Of a stretch of 21,003 nucleotides of DNA, positions 5,531 to 14,790 are shown one piece after another (the stretch's first letter is position 1; each line of letters begins with the position of its first letter). The translations under genes were made by a program, and so were the position numbers. Origin of the DNA: an uncultured Lactobacillus sp. (GTDB lineage Bacteria; Bacillota; Bacilli; Lactobacillales; Lactobacillaceae); NCBI GenBank assembly GCA_937916845.1, contig CALFSK010000003.1, forward strand, positions 1 through 21,003, written 5' to 3'. The notes under the pieces are model-generated. The model had not been told where the DNA came from and did no database searches. It worked only from the letters and a program-made list of their open reading frames with translations.

Positions 5531-5610
5531 CGTATAAAAGTTGAAATAGCGAAGCGGAAGTCATACACTAAAAGTAAATTCAGGAGAATCAGCAGACCGA
5601 GTGAAACGAG

Positions 5611-5691
5611 GTTAATGCGCACTTACACATAGAATGAATTCTATGTTGTGCTAACCCCCAAAAACCTGTATTAGAAGTCGCCGATGGCGAC
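5611..5691 (-). other. oriT: Origin of transfer (oriT) with IncQ-type nic
   Basis: On the minus strand GTAAGTGCGCATTAAC (5626-5611) matches the AAGTGCGC core of the RSF1010/pSK41-type nic region used by MobA/MobL (MOBQ) relaxases. Just 5' of it on that strand lies the perfect inverted repeat ACATAGAAT-GA-ATTCTATGT (5627-5646), the usual relaxase-binding hairpin. A further small stem GTCGCC-GAT-GGCGAC is at 5677-5691. The site lies between the divergent accessory genes and the relaxase. Cleavage in the minus strand would lead the rep/par side into the recipient first and the tra operon last. Confidence 0.78.
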
Positions 5692-5734
5692 AACAAAGTC
5701 AAGCCCATAAACCCAAAGAAAGGTGGTGACCGAC

Positions 5735-7795
5735 ATGGCAATTTTTCATATGAGTTTTAGTAATATTAGTGCTGGAAAAGGACGCAGTGCCATTGCCAGT
5801 GCTGCTTATCGAAGTGGTGAAAAATTATTTGATGATAAAGAAGGTCGCCGATATTTCTATGCCCGATCGGTAATTCCAGAAAGCTTTATTTTAACCCCCA
5901 AAAATGCACCAGAATGGGCCAGTGATCGAGAGCAGTTGTGGAATGAAGTTGAAAAGAAAGATCGTAAATCAAACTCACGGTATGCAAAAGAGTTTAACGT
6001 AGCTTTACCGGTAGAATTAAGCGAAGATGAACAGAAAGAATTATTAACTAAATACGTGCAAGATAATTTTGTCGATCAAGGTATGGTAGCTGACGTAGCA
6101 ATTCATCGTGATCACCCGGATAATCCGCATGCTCATGTGATGTTAACTAATCGGCCCTTTAACCCCGATGGTACTTGGGGATTAAAGGCAAAAACGCAGT
6201 ACATTAAAGATGAAAATGGAAAGCAACTTCTAACTAAAAGTGGGTTCCCAAAACAAAGAAAAATTTGGTTAGTTGATTGGGATAAAAAGGAAAAAATTAA
6301 TGAGTGGCGGCATAATTGGGCAACAAGTGTTAATCAGTCTTTAGCACAAAAAAATATTCCCGATCGAATTAGCGAAAAATCATTTGTCGATCAAGAAATT
6401 CAAGAGACACCTACCCAACACGAAGGCATTAACAGTCAACGACAAAACAGAAAAGCATTTAATCAACAAGTTAGAGCACAAAGAAGCACTCAAGCTAAGT
6501 ATCATAATATTAACGAAAAGATCCGAAATCATGAACATTTTGACGCATTAACTGACGAGTTATCATTTTCCGAAAAGCACACGATTAGCCACCTAAGTCA
6601 ACAACTGAAAACCTATGTCGATTTAGAGCATTTAGACGATAAACAGCGCATGCTGTTTAATTGGAAAAACAGCTTATTAATTAAACATGCCGTTGGTGAA
6701 GATGTAACTAAGCAACTGCTGACTATTGACCAGCAAACGACATCACTAGCACAAGCTAATCAGTTGTTAAATAAAGTGGTGGAACGAGCAACTAAAAAAT
6801 TATATCCAGAACTTGATTTTGAACAGACAACCGCGGCTGAACGACGGGAACTAATTAAAGAGACTAATAGCGAACAAACGATTTTTAAAGGTAGCGAATT
6901 GGCAGAACGGTTAGCGGATATTCGAAACGACTTATTAACCCAGCAATTATTGACGTTTACCAAGCGGCCATATACCAGCTGGCAGTTAGTTAATCAGCAA
7001 GTCCAGACGATTGAGAAGCAATTAACCACGGTACTAGCCAAACATGGTCACCAGTTAGACGATTTGAAGCATACTGATCGGGGCATGCTAGCCGCTTATG
7101 AACCTAACGAACTCGAATTCATTTCGAAAGCGGTGAAAGATTTACGGGTCATTCGGGAGGTTAAAGCCGTGGTTCAAACCCAATACGACAGCATTCTAAC
7201 GACTGCTTTTCCGGATAGTGACCTCGATAAGCTAGAGCCGATTGACAAGGAGCAAATCTATACCGCTGTGGTTTACTATGACCCAGAATTAAAGCCATTA
7301 AGCGCCGATGATCTTAGTCAATTACAACAGCAGCCACCGGTAGTCTTTACTAGTCAGCAACACCAAGCCGGTTTAAATTACCTGTTAGGTAAAATGGAAT
7401 TAAAAGATATTCAGGATCATCGACTGCAACGGGTCTTAAAACATGATGGCACCCGGCAACTGTTTATCGGCGAATGTGGCCAAGATCCTAAGTTGGATCA
7501 CAAACAAATTGAAATGGTGCAAGCCCGTTTGAAACAACAGACAACACGGTTTGATCAATATAAGCAAGACCAAATTAAGGACTATCAGGCCCTTAATTAT
7601 TACCCAACTAGCCCGAAAAACTACCTGACTAATATTTTGGACGAAGCCTTAATAACCATTTTATATGCGAAGAACACGGACTATCTAAGAAAGCAGCAAC
7701 TACGTGGACTAAAAGAGACCGAGTGGGAAATGACGAAAAAGCAACGGCAACACCAAACCCGTAATCGGCATGAAGATGGGGGCATGCATTTGTAA
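5735..7795 (+). CDS. MobA/MobL-family (MOBQ) conjugative relaxase
   Basis: A 686-residue relaxase that nicks oriT and becomes covalently attached to the 5' end of the transferred strand. The N-terminal domain shows the catalytic Tyr25 in [12 protein letters not shown] and the metal-binding triad in [12 protein letters not shown] (His124, His132, His134). [18 protein letters not shown] motifs follow Tyr25, as in pSK41 Nes. The relaxase domain ends near residue 230; the remaining 450 residues are helical and Gln-rich with no visible helicase Walker motif. The start is ATG 5735, 8 bases after AAAGGTGG, rather than GTG 5723 inside that site. A possible promoter (TTGTGC-N17-TATTAG, 5646-5674) overlaps the oriT hairpin, which would allow self-repression. 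Confidence 0.93.
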   Translation: MAIFHMSFSNISAGKGRSAIASAAYRSGEKLFDDKEGRRYFYARSVIPESFILTPKNAPEWASDREQLWNEVEKKDRKSNSRYAKEFNVALPVELSEDEQKELLTKYVQDNFVDQGMVADVAIHRDHPDNPHAHVMLTNRPFNPDGTWGLKAKTQYIKDENGKQLLTKSGFPKQRKIWLVDWDKKEKINEWRHNWATSVNQSLAQKNIPDRISEKSFVDQEIQETPTQHEGINSQRQNRKAFNQQVRAQRSTQAKYHNINEKIRNHEHFDALTDELSFSEKHTISHLSQQLKTYVDLEHLDDKQRMLFNWKNSLLIKHAVGEDVTKQLLTIDQQTTSLAQANQLLNKVVERATKKLYPELDFEQTTAAERRELIKETNSEQTIFKGSELAERLADIRNDLLTQQLLTFTKRPYTSWQLVNQQVQTIEKQLTTVLAKHGHQLDDLKHTDRGMLAAYEPNELEFISKAVKDLRVIREVKAVVQTQYDSILTTAFPDSDLDKLEPIDKEQIYTAVVYYDPELKPLSADDLSQLQQQPPVVFTSQQHQAGLNYLLGKMELKDIQDHRLQRVLKHDGTRQLFIGECGQDPKLDHKQIEMVQARLKQQTTRFDQYKQDQIKDYQALNYYPTSPKNYLTNILDEALITILYAKNTDYLRKQQLRGLKETEWEMTKKQRQHQTRNRHEDGGMHL

Positions 7796-7817
7796 CCTAA
7801 ATGTAAAAAAAATAAAT

Positions 7818-7847
7818 GGTGTAAGTTACACCTTTTAGTGCTAAACT
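7818..7847 (+). promoter_or_regulatory. Palindromic operator and extended -10 promoter
   Basis: GGTGTAA-G-TTACACC (7818-7832) is a perfect 7-bp inverted repeat. It is followed by the extended -10 TGCTAAACT (7839-7847). The palindrome covers the -35 position, an arrangement typical of a repressed or autoregulated promoter. It precedes the small DNA-binding gene and the whole tra operon, so it may be a main switch for transfer. Confidence 0.5.
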
Positions 7848-7877
7848 ATGACTAAATTAAGAAAGGAGAACTTACAT

Positions 7878-8186
7878 GTGACAGGCAATCAGGAATGGTA
7901 CAGCCTAACGCAAGCTAATCATAAGCTGGGGCGTGGCCGAAATTATGTCAGCAACTGGATCAAACGACATCCAGAGTTTCCTGATCAATTTTTGCTTGGT
8001 TCAGGTACCAATAAATTAATATCTGATGAAGGGATAGAGTGGGTTAAAAACCACATAAAAAAAGAGGGCGTCCTCGTAAGCAGTGAAGTTGCTAACGGGG
8101 ATCAGCACCTAGAAATACGCCTTCTAGGTGTTACCCTCCTAATAATCCATTTTACCGGGCGGGTTAGGGGAAAGCTAGTTGTTTAA
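7878..8186 (+). CDS. Putative small helix-turn-helix regulator
   Basis: A 102-residue protein. Residues 6-60 look like a helix-turn-helix domain (YSLTQANHKLGRGRNYVSNWI, then LISDEGIEWVKNHI), suggesting a DNA-binding regulator or relaxosome component. The GTG start at 7878 has AAAGGAG (7862-7868) 9 bases upstream. The in-frame ATG at 7848 would lie within the promoter, and the ATG at 7876 opens directly on TGA. The last 35 residues are unlike the rest: hydrophobic, with rare codons (CTC, CTA, ATA, AGG) and encoded by DNA full of inverted repeats. That end may be a regulatory RNA region that is merely read through. No close family is recognised. Confidence 0.55.
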   Translation: MTGNQEWYSLTQANHKLGRGRNYVSNWIKRHPEFPDQFLLGSGTNKLISDEGIEWVKNHIKKEGVLVSSEVANGDQHLEIRLLGVTLLIIHFTGRVRGKLVV

Positions 8187-8208
8187 TATTTCTAACCCAA
8201 CAAACAAC
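8064..8208 (+). repeat. Cluster of inverted repeats ahead of the tra operon
   Basis: Several stems lie in 145 bases: GAGG/CCTC (8064-8075), CACCTAGAA / TTCTAGGTG (8106-8114, 8122-8130; perfect 9 bp, 7-base loop), GGGTTAG / CTAACCC (8161-8167, 8192-8198) and GTTGTTT / AAACAAC (8178-8184, 8202-8208). The last two interleave, so they are alternatives. No T-tract follows, so these are not ordinary terminators. Confidence 0.5.
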
Positions 8209-8224
8209 ATAAGGAGGTGATCCA

Positions 8225-8836
8225 ATGAAAGTAGAAAGCTGGCAAGGCATTAATGGCAAGCTAGTTCATGATGATCAAAAGGCGATTGTGGTTGATGATG
8301 ACCAAGCATTGACTGATCCAAAACAGTTACAAGCAATTTTAGATCAAGACGGCCAGCCAATCGATGAAGTTCGTCGAGCAATGATTAAGAAGACCATTAA
8401 ACGTCAGCTAAAAACTCCGCCATTAAAACTTAGGGGCTGGTTTAATCGCCATCAAGACAGTCACAATGCTAAAAAGACTGAAAAATTGGTGAGTGACAAA
8501 CCGACCCATCAATATAAGCAGATCAAAAACGAAATGACCTTTTTTGGTGAAAGCTTCTTAGAAGGCTTCTTAGGCTTCTATGGCTTAGAAGTTGATAACG
8601 CCTTAGGACGTTACGAACATAATTTGCATGTCTTAGAGACCCAAGAGCTAGGTCAGTCAGAAAAGGAGTATTACTTAGCCACGAGTGAAAATGGCCGCGT
8701 TAATTTAGCTACTGACCCATTACCAAGCCAGCAAATTGCCGAGGAGCAATTGGACAAATTCTATCAGCGAGAACCCGAGCAAACGCGAGCAGAACCGACT
8801 CAATTACGTTCACAGGAAGACGGAAAGGAGGAATAA
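8225..8836 (+). CDS. Conserved-looking hypothetical protein, first gene of the tra operon
   Basis: A 203-residue soluble, charged protein I do not recognise. It has an acidic N-terminus (DDQKAIVVDDDQAL), a basic middle (IKKTIKRQLKTPP then LKLRGWFNRHQ), a short hydrophobic-aromatic stretch FFGESFLEGFLGFYGLEVD and an acidic, Gln-rich tail. No signal peptide or clear membrane helix. Its ribosome-binding site AAGGAGGTGATCC (8211-8223) is complementary over 13 bases to the 3' end of 16S rRNA, unusually strong. Its stop is one base before the next ATG. Position suggests a cytoplasmic transfer accessory protein, comparable in place to TrsA of pSK41-like operons, but this is context only. Confidence 0.7.
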   Translation: MKVESWQGINGKLVHDDQKAIVVDDDQALTDPKQLQAILDQDGQPIDEVRRAMIKKTIKRQLKTPPLKLRGWFNRHQDSHNAKKTEKLVSDKPTHQYKQIKNEMTFFGESFLEGFLGFYGLEVDNALGRYEHNLHVLETQELGQSEKEYYLATSENGRVNLATDPLPSQQIAEEQLDKFYQREPEQTRAEPTQLRSQEDGKEE

Positions 8837-8837
8837 C

Positions 8838-9173
8838 ATGAAGTTCAGCAAAGTAAAAGCGCTAGCAACCACTGGAGCTACTGCAATTTATTTGGGCTTG
8901 ATGAACGCCCAGGTTGTTTTGGCGGCGGACGGTGGCGAAGTTAAAAGCAAGCTAACCAGCGCTGGTAAGACGATTCAAGGTATTTTAACCGGGTTGGTCG
9001 TTTTAGTCGGGATTTGTGTGGCGCTATTTATTATTATCAAAAGAATGCCTGACGCAGACGATCCACGAGAGAAATCAGAAGTTTATCACGCGGTTGGTCG
9101 GGTGGCTGGTTTAGTGGCCTTAGCGGCAGCCATTATCTGGCTATTACCTTGGGTTTACAGCCTATTCACTTAA
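8838..9173 (+). CDS. VirB2/TrbC-like pilin-type membrane protein
   Basis: A 111-residue small membrane protein. A signal peptide covers residues 1-29, with probable cleavage after VVLA, before ADGGEVKSK. Two hydrophobic helices follow (about 49-67 and 88-108), joined by a charged loop KRMPDADDPREK. This signal-plus-two-helices form is that of VirB2/TrbC pilins, which in Gram-positive systems are channel or surface components. The start ATG 8838 follows AAAGGAGG (8824-8831) by 6 bases and the previous stop by one base. A longer in-frame start at 8736 would overlap the preceding gene for 100 bases and lacks support. The next gene is VirB3-like, as expected for this order. Confidence 0.75.
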   Translation: MKFSKVKALATTGATAIYLGLMNAQVVLAADGGEVKSKLTSAGKTIQGILTGLVVLVGICVALFIIIKRMPDADDPREKSEVYHAVGRVAGLVALAAAIIWLLPWVYSLFT

Positions 9174-9193
9174 TTTAAAAAGGAGCCTGCCAA

Positions 9194-9556
9194 ATGAAGA
9201 AAGGAAAAGAATTTATCTTCCCAGAGAACGTAGATAAAGATTACGGGATCTGGAAAGATTACACCTTGAAGGATTTTGGCTATGTGGCGCTGGCAGGACT
9301 AGTGGGCTTAATTTTTATTGCAATCCCACCCTATGGTCTGATCTTAGTCCTGATAAAAATAGTGATTGTTGTCTTAGCCATGACGATTGTCATGGCTATT
9401 TTAACAATTCGGCCAGTTGCGGCGCGGAAGAATATTAAAGTGCGGGATAACTTTAAGTTGAAACGCCGCTATGCCAATGGTCAGAAACTGTTTTATTTAA
9501 AACCGAAGAAGCGAGGTGAACTAAATGCGTTTGAAGAAGAGCAAAACCGCCAATAA
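9194..9556 (+). CDS. trsC: VirB3/PrgI-like inner channel protein (TrsC-like)
   Basis: A 120-residue membrane protein. After a soluble start (FIFPENVDKDYGIWKDYTLKD), two adjacent helices span about residues 30-70, followed by a basic tail with RPVAARKNIKVRDNFKLKRR. This layout, and the position just before the VirB4-related genes, is that of VirB3/PrgI-like proteins, which dock the VirB4 ATPase. Its last 32 bases overlap the next gene, indicating coupled translation. The gene symbol follows the pSK41/pGO1 naming from memory and is tentative. Confidence 0.75.
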   Translation: MKKGKEFIFPENVDKDYGIWKDYTLKDFGYVALAGLVGLIFIAIPPYGLILVLIKIVIVVLAMTIVMAILTIRPVAARKNIKVRDNFKLKRRYANGQKLFYLKPKKRGELNAFEEEQNRQ

Positions 9557-10184
9557 ATCAGTGAAGCTCGATTGGGATTACCAACCGCCTAAAATCAATG
9601 GTGGCAAAGAGACCATTGATGACATGAGCTTGGTTGTGGGTATGTATGGTAACTACGAAGTTACCAAAACGGGTAATCTCGTTGGCATTTTGGAAGTTAG
9701 TGGGATCAACCTGGATCTACTTAATGAAACCGAACAGCAAGACGTCTTTGAGGACTATGGCGCCTTTCTCATGAGTACGTTAGGTGAAGGGGTTGATGAC
9801 ACCTTACAGTTCTTAGAGCCGACAATTCCCGTCAATATGACGGTTTATCTCAATGGCCTGAAACGCCGGTATCTCGCTTTACAAAAAGATCACCCCGAGC
9901 AACAGTTCAAAATCCAACTCATAGCCAGTTACTTGGATCACTTTACTAAAGTCCAGGAATCTAAAAATATGACGACTAAGCAACATCTGCTAATCGTTAA
10001 GGTGCCAATTAAGGACAAAAGTGTTAAGAGCTTAAACCTAGCGGTCAGTCATTTAGACGAAAAGATCGAACAGATTAAGCGGGATATTGAAAATGCGTTA
10101 ACAGACTTTGATGTGACGGCCAAAGTTTTGACTAGTCAAGAAGTCCAAGAGATTTTAAAGAACTTAATCAATTTCAATGGATAG
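9525..10184 (+). CDS. trsD: TrsD-like conjugation protein (VirB4 N-domain-like)
   Basis: A 219-residue cytoplasmic protein without ATP-binding motifs. The region VVGMYGNYEVTKTGNLVGILEVSGINLDLLNE looks like the N-terminal barrel of VirB4/TrbE ATPases, here as a separate polypeptide. The second half is helical (LDEKIEQIKRDIENALTDF). It starts inside trsC (overlap 9525-9556) with GAGGTG upstream and ends 11 bases before the VirB4 gene. It likely sits with the ATPase at the base of the channel. Confidence 0.8.
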   Translation: MRLKKSKTANKSVKLDWDYQPPKINGGKETIDDMSLVVGMYGNYEVTKTGNLVGILEVSGINLDLLNETEQQDVFEDYGAFLMSTLGEGVDDTLQFLEPTIPVNMTVYLNGLKRRYLALQKDHPEQQFKIQLIASYLDHFTKVQESKNMTTKQHLLIVKVPIKDKSVKSLNLAVSHLDEKIEQIKRDIENALTDFDVTAKVLTSQEVQEILKNLINFNG

Positions 10185-10195
10185 GAGGCAACAGT

Positions 10196-12211
10196 ATGAG
10201 TTTTGGCGATAAGGTCATTGATTTGTTCATGCCCACAAAAAACGAAAGTCAGCAAAATAGTGAACCAGCGGTTAATAAGCAAAAGCCGGAGGTTGAAGAC
10301 TTTACCAAGCTGATTGATCGCGATAGCTTGCATTCACTATTCCCGTTTAGCTGGGAACAGTACCCCACTTACGTCCAGTCGGGGGAGAATTTTATTCGGG
10401 TGTTAGCGATTGCCGACTATCCTAAGCGGGTGTATGGCAACTGGTTATCAGAATTGAAGCGCAAAAAAGGCGTTATCGATATTGTGCAATATATCGACAG
10501 CGCCAGTAACAATTCAATGATTACCTATTACAAGAAGACGATTCAAAATAAGGAAGCGCAGAAGCTCAATACGTTCGACCCGTATAAAAAGAAGATTCTG
10601 CAAAACTACATTGATTCGGCCAACATGCAACTAGATAAATACCTTGATAATTCTACCACATTTGTCTATCAACATATGCTGGTTTATCTGCGGGCCAATA
10701 GTTTAGCAGAGCTAGACGATTTAACCGAAAACGTCAAGAATACGTTGATTAAGCTACAAATGAAGCCCCTAGTGCCCGTTAAAGCGACGTTCCAAGCTTT
10801 TTGGTCAACCATGCCAATTAACGAGAACCTCATGGGGGATTACACGTACAAAGAAAGTAATACCGAAGTTGCCAGCAGCATGTTTCCCTTTGATGACGCG
10901 GAAATTTTGGACTTGAAGCCGAGATCTGATATTGAAGGGGTTAACAAAGATACCAACAGCTTAATTGCCGTAGATATGTTGGATCGCAACAAGACCCTTA
11001 ATCAAAATCAAGTCATTATCGGGACTTCCGGGGTTGGTAAAACCACCTATATGATTCAGAAAATCCTACGCTACGCCATTCAAGACTATCAAATCTACAT
11101 TATTGATCCGGAAAACGAATATACCAAGATTGTCGAAGCCCTAGGTGGGGCAGTCTTGCACTTAACTTCTAATGCTAAGTACAAAATTAACCCGCTCCAA
11201 ATTTTCTCCGAAGAAATCCTCAGCGCTGATGAGGCGGTCACGAATCTTGATTTACTAGTCAAAGATAAAATCCAGCGATTAAAGGGGTTCTTTGAAGTCC
11301 TTAAAACCGGGATTACTCAAGTTGAATTGGCAATCCTTGATGATGTCGTTAAACAAGCTTACGTCAACAGTGGCGTTTTGAAATACAGCCGCTTGAAAGA
11401 AATTAAAGACGATCAGTGGCCGACCTTATCCAATGTTTATGACGAGTTGGAAAAATTGGCTGATAAGGACGCTGACAAATTCGGTCGGGTTAAAGACTTC
11501 TACTATATTTTAGGCAGTTATACCCGTGGCTCTAACAGCCTATTTGACGGCCACACCAACGTTAACTTAAAAGGGAAAATCATTTCCTTTGATTTGAAAC
11601 CGCTACAAAGTGAACAGGAAGTCCAATCAGCGGCCTATCTGAATACTTTTCAGTATCTATGGGACGAAATTACCAAAGATCGGCATAACCGCAAGAAATT
11701 ATTTGTTGATGAATTTCACTTTTTAACCTTGCACAAAGCCGCTGCCACCTTTTTCCATCAAGCCTACAAGCGGTTCAGAAAGTACAATGCCGGGGCGATT
11801 GCCGGAACGCAACAAATTCAAGACGTGATCGAAGGCACAACGGATACTGGGCAGAATATTGGGGAAGCCATTATTGGGAACTCCTATACCAAAGTGTTCT
11901 TTGGCCTTGATGGCAAAGGCGTTGATGACGTCATTACTAAGTTGCGTATGACGTTCTCAGATAAAGAAAAGAAGCTACTAGAACGTCGTAGACAAGGCGA
12001 AGCCCTGATGATCTATGGTAGCCAACGTGCCTTTATGCGCGTCGAGTTGACCGAAGAAGAATTGCGGTTAATTGATCCCGAAGCTTACCAGGAAAAATAT
12101 AACCGTGAGACCGCCAACCAACCGGATTATCAAAAGCGCGTGGTGTTGACGCCAAGTGAAATTGACGCTTTGACCACCACCGAGGAGGAAGGAGGGGCTT
12201 TAAATGAGTAA
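10196..12211 (+). CDS. trsE: VirB4-family ATPase (TrsE-like)
   Basis: A 671-residue ATPase that powers assembly and substrate movement of the type IV secretion channel. Walker A is GTSGVGKTT at residues 276-284; Walker B is KKLFVDEFHFL with Asp505-Glu506. The AGAIAGTQQIQDVI and GNSYTKVFFGLD segments downstream are also typical of VirB4 C-terminal domains. Full family length. AGGAGG lies 7 bases before ATG 10196. Its stop overlaps the next start by 8 bases (ATGAGTAA type). Confidence 0.95.
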   Translation: MSFGDKVIDLFMPTKNESQQNSEPAVNKQKPEVEDFTKLIDRDSLHSLFPFSWEQYPTYVQSGENFIRVLAIADYPKRVYGNWLSELKRKKGVIDIVQYIDSASNNSMITYYKKTIQNKEAQKLNTFDPYKKKILQNYIDSANMQLDKYLDNSTTFVYQHMLVYLRANSLAELDDLTENVKNTLIKLQMKPLVPVKATFQAFWSTMPINENLMGDYTYKESNTEVASSMFPFDDAEILDLKPRSDIEGVNKDTNSLIAVDMLDRNKTLNQNQVIIGTSGVGKTTYMIQKILRYAIQDYQIYIIDPENEYTKIVEALGGAVLHLTSNAKYKINPLQIFSEEILSADEAVTNLDLLVKDKIQRLKGFFEVLKTGITQVELAILDDVVKQAYVNSGVLKYSRLKEIKDDQWPTLSNVYDELEKLADKDADKFGRVKDFYYILGSYTRGSNSLFDGHTNVNLKGKIISFDLKPLQSEQEVQSAAYLNTFQYLWDEITKDRHNRKKLFVDEFHFLTLHKAAATFFHQAYKRFRKYNAGAIAGTQQIQDVIEGTTDTGQNIGEAIIGNSYTKVFFGLDGKGVDDVITKLRMTFSDKEKKLLERRRQGEALMIYGSQRAFMRVELTEEELRLIDPEAYQEKYNRETANQPDYQKRVVLTPSEIDALTTTEEEGGALNE

Positions 12212-13622
12212 ATCAAATCAGTTATTGAATATCGAGGTTGGGACGTTCAGGCGGCAAGGAAACAAGTTAATCCTTGAACTCAATCACAATCAGTTTCGAT
12301 ATGACCAGTTGAGTGAGCTAAACGAATTAAAGCAAGCTGATGCCAATTTCTTGCAGTTGGTTAACGTGGTTGAGCAAGACCAAAAGGTCGTTTTAACTTA
12401 TACCTTGCCAGATAAGGTCAGATCATTAAAGGAATTACCACATGAGAATAAGGCAATCCGGGCGGCCATTGCGAAAGAAATCATGGCGCAAAATGTGGTT
12501 GCTGATAGCCAGTATCATATTGCGTTAAATCCAGCTAATCTGTGGTATTACCCCATGCAACATGTTTGGTACGCCTATCGCGCCAATGAACTCATGCCTT
12601 ATGATGACAAACATAGCAATTTAGCCAAATACAAAGCGCTGATTCTATTTTGCTTGACGGGGACGCCCTATGAACGGCTACTAAGCAATCCTAAAGAAGC
12701 CCTAGCTAAACACCCTGATGACTATTTACAACAAGTAGCTAAAGCTACGTCGTTAAATGAGTTAACGGAAGTGGTTAACGGCATTGAGGACTTTGTGAGT
12801 TATCACGAATGGCAGGAAGTTGAAACGGCCCAGCAGAAAACCAAACAACGTTTATGGTTGAGCGTGGCCGGAGTGGCGATTGTGGCCGTTTTGGCCGTCG
12901 GCTTAGTCCATAAAAGTGACGAACGGCAATATCAAAGCTTAGCTAACCAGAACCAAGCCCAGGTCACGCGATTAAAATATAGCGGCCAAATTCAAACTGC
13001 TTTAAATGATCGGAAGTGGTCGGAAGCGCAAAGTGATATGCAACGGGCCGGCTACCCTGCAACTAAGCAAGTCAATGTCTTTTTAAAGCATGGTCAGTAC
13101 CAGCAAGCTTTAAAGGTTGATCCAAGCCAGTTGAATAAGGTTGTCAACACGGCTTATGCCAACAAAGATAGTAGCCAAGTGGCTGATTGGCAGTTGCCAA
13201 CTAAGGCGACAAGCAAGCAAAAAGACCAATTGGCGCTGGAAAAAGCCATCGTTAACTACGACACCAATACGCTCAATAACCAATTATCCTTTACGACGAA
13301 CGCTGATGTTTTATTGAGAATGGGACAAGCCTTCCTAGCCCATAACGATACGCAAGACGCCCAGACCGTCCAAACCAAATTAGCTGGGGTGAACAGCCCT
13401 AAAGCCAAGTATCTCAAAGCGCTATTAAGTCTCAAAGCTGCTAAGAATGAAGTTAGCGACGCCCAAAAGAAGTTAGATGACGCCAACAAGATTGATGGCA
13501 GTAAAGATAAGGATAAAGACAAGAAGGTGGATTCGGCTAAGACTGATCTAAAGAATGCGCAGAGCGACCAATCGGCAGCGCAAAAACAAGTTGATCAGGC
13601 CAAGCACAAAGTGGGTGATTAA
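12204..13622 (+). CDS. trsF: TrsF-like membrane protein, EssB/YukC-like
   Basis: A 472-residue single-pass membrane protein. The cytoplasmic N-terminal 210 residues resemble the kinase-like fold of EssB/YukC of type VII secretion (my recollection of the family, not verified). One helix, LWLSVAGVAIVAVLAVGLV, lies at about residues 217-235. The outer part carries helical repeats (KWSEAQSDMQRAGYPATKQ). The C-terminal tail is a Lys/Asp/Ala/Gln coiled coil (SDAQKKLDDANK to QVDQAKHK). Overlaps trsE by 8 bases, and its TAA touches the next ATG directly. Likely a scaffold spanning the membrane to the wall. Confidence 0.78.
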   Translation: MSKSNQLLNIEVGTFRRQGNKLILELNHNQFRYDQLSELNELKQADANFLQLVNVVEQDQKVVLTYTLPDKVRSLKELPHENKAIRAAIAKEIMAQNVVADSQYHIALNPANLWYYPMQHVWYAYRANELMPYDDKHSNLAKYKALILFCLTGTPYERLLSNPKEALAKHPDDYLQQVAKATSLNELTEVVNGIEDFVSYHEWQEVETAQQKTKQRLWLSVAGVAIVAVLAVGLVHKSDERQYQSLANQNQAQVTRLKYSGQIQTALNDRKWSEAQSDMQRAGYPATKQVNVFLKHGQYQQALKVDPSQLNKVVNTAYANKDSSQVADWQLPTKATSKQKDQLALEKAIVNYDTNTLNNQLSFTTNADVLLRMGQAFLAHNDTQDAQTVQTKLAGVNSPKAKYLKALLSLKAAKNEVSDAQKKLDDANKIDGSKDKDKDKKVDSAKTDLKNAQSDQSAAQKQVDQAKHKVGD

Positions 13623-14777
13623 ATGCAGGTATTGTCGTTTGAATATAAGAAAAAGAAGTGGAAGTTGATTGCTTATATTGTGGGCGGTGCCATTCTGCTA
13701 ATCGTCTTGCTGATCGCCGCAATTACTGGTCAGCTACAAGAAAACAGTTGTGATAACTCAACCACCACAGAGACGCAATTGGATAGTAAGAGCATGACAG
13801 AAAATGCCAAAAATGTCTATGCGCACTGGAAACAGAAGTATGGCGCCACCCCACAAGCGGCCGCCGGAATCTTGGGGGTCTTACAACTGGAAAGTCGCCT
13901 TGATCCCAATTCGGTTAATTCAAGTTCCGGTGCCACGGGCTTAGCCCAGTGGTTAGGTGGTCGAAAAGATAAGCTGGAAGATTTAGCCCATAAAGAAAAT
14001 AAACCAGCGACGAATCTCGGTGTGCAGTTGGACTATCTCGATCAAGAATTGAACAGTAGTTACTATGCGTCAAACAAACAGATTTTTAAGTACACGGACG
14101 TGCATAAAGCGACGAAAGCCTGGTTAATGGATTACGAGGGTATGAGTAAGAACCCGGAACAATGGTATCTAAGCCAAAGATACGGATATGCCGATCACTG
14201 GTATTCCGTGTTGGGTGCGAGTGATCCAGTGGCCGGAAACACCTTAGACAATGCGAGTTCAGGCGATCTGACCGAACTAGGTTGTGATAGTGACCCAAGC
14301 TATTCCGGCGGTAGTATCGTCAAAAATGCGGAAAGTATGAAAGGCGATTTCTACTATGTTCAAACCCACCCTAGCCCTGATTTAGGTAGCGATTTAAAGA
14401 ATCCTAACAAAACCGGTGGAACCGATTGTTCAGGCTTTGTCTGGTTAGCCCTGAATAAGGCTGGTTACAAGGTACCGGCCAATATGGGCTGGTTTACCGG
14501 CACGATGGCTAGTGACGCCAAAGGTAGCCATCAATACTTGAAACAAATCAGTGAAAATGAAGCGAAAGCCGGCGACATTGTGATTGTTAATCAAGGCGCC
14601 GGGGCCGGCAACAACGGGCATACCGCCATTCTGCTAGGCAAATGGCAAGGTAAAGCCACCAAGATCATTGAGCAAGGTGGTGTCGGCGACAAGGTTAACG
14701 AAAGCACAATTGGTACCGCTTTTTATAGCTTATTGAACGGTAGCGATGTGACGTTAGCCCGGCCAATCAAGAAGTAA
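13623..14777 (+). CDS. trsG: Two-domain peptidoglycan hydrolase (TrsG/VirB1-like)
   Basis: A 384-residue membrane-anchored wall enzyme that would open peptidoglycan for the transfer channel. A short basic N-terminus and one helix (about residues 13-34) anchor it. Residues 55-200 look like a lysozyme/transglycosylase domain of the phage-tail type (GILGVLQLESRLDP with catalytic-type Glu90, GATGLAQWLGGRKDKL). Residues 235-384 are an NlpC/P60 or CHAP-type peptidase with GTDCSGFVWLAL (Cys269) and NNGHTAILLG (His333). The same pair of activities is found in other Gram-positive conjugation hydrolases. Start codon directly abuts the previous stop. Confidence 0.9.
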   Translation: MQVLSFEYKKKKWKLIAYIVGGAILLIVLLIAAITGQLQENSCDNSTTTETQLDSKSMTENAKNVYAHWKQKYGATPQAAAGILGVLQLESRLDPNSVNSSSGATGLAQWLGGRKDKLEDLAHKENKPATNLGVQLDYLDQELNSSYYASNKQIFKYTDVHKATKAWLMDYEGMSKNPEQWYLSQRYGYADHWYSVLGASDPVAGNTLDNASSGDLTELGCDSDPSYSGGSIVKNAESMKGDFYYVQTHPSPDLGSDLKNPNKTGGTDCSGFVWLALNKAGYKVPANMGWFTGTMASDAKGSHQYLKQISENEAKAGDIVIVNQGAGAGNNGHTAILLGKWQGKATKIIEQGGVGDKVNESTIGTAFYSLLNGSDVTLARPIKK

Positions 14778-14790
14778 GGAGGACGAGTAA

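Noticed and set aside
8736..8837. N-terminal extension of the VirB2-like gene
   Set aside because: It would overlap the preceding gene by 100 bases and hide the clear signal peptide that starts at ATG 8838.
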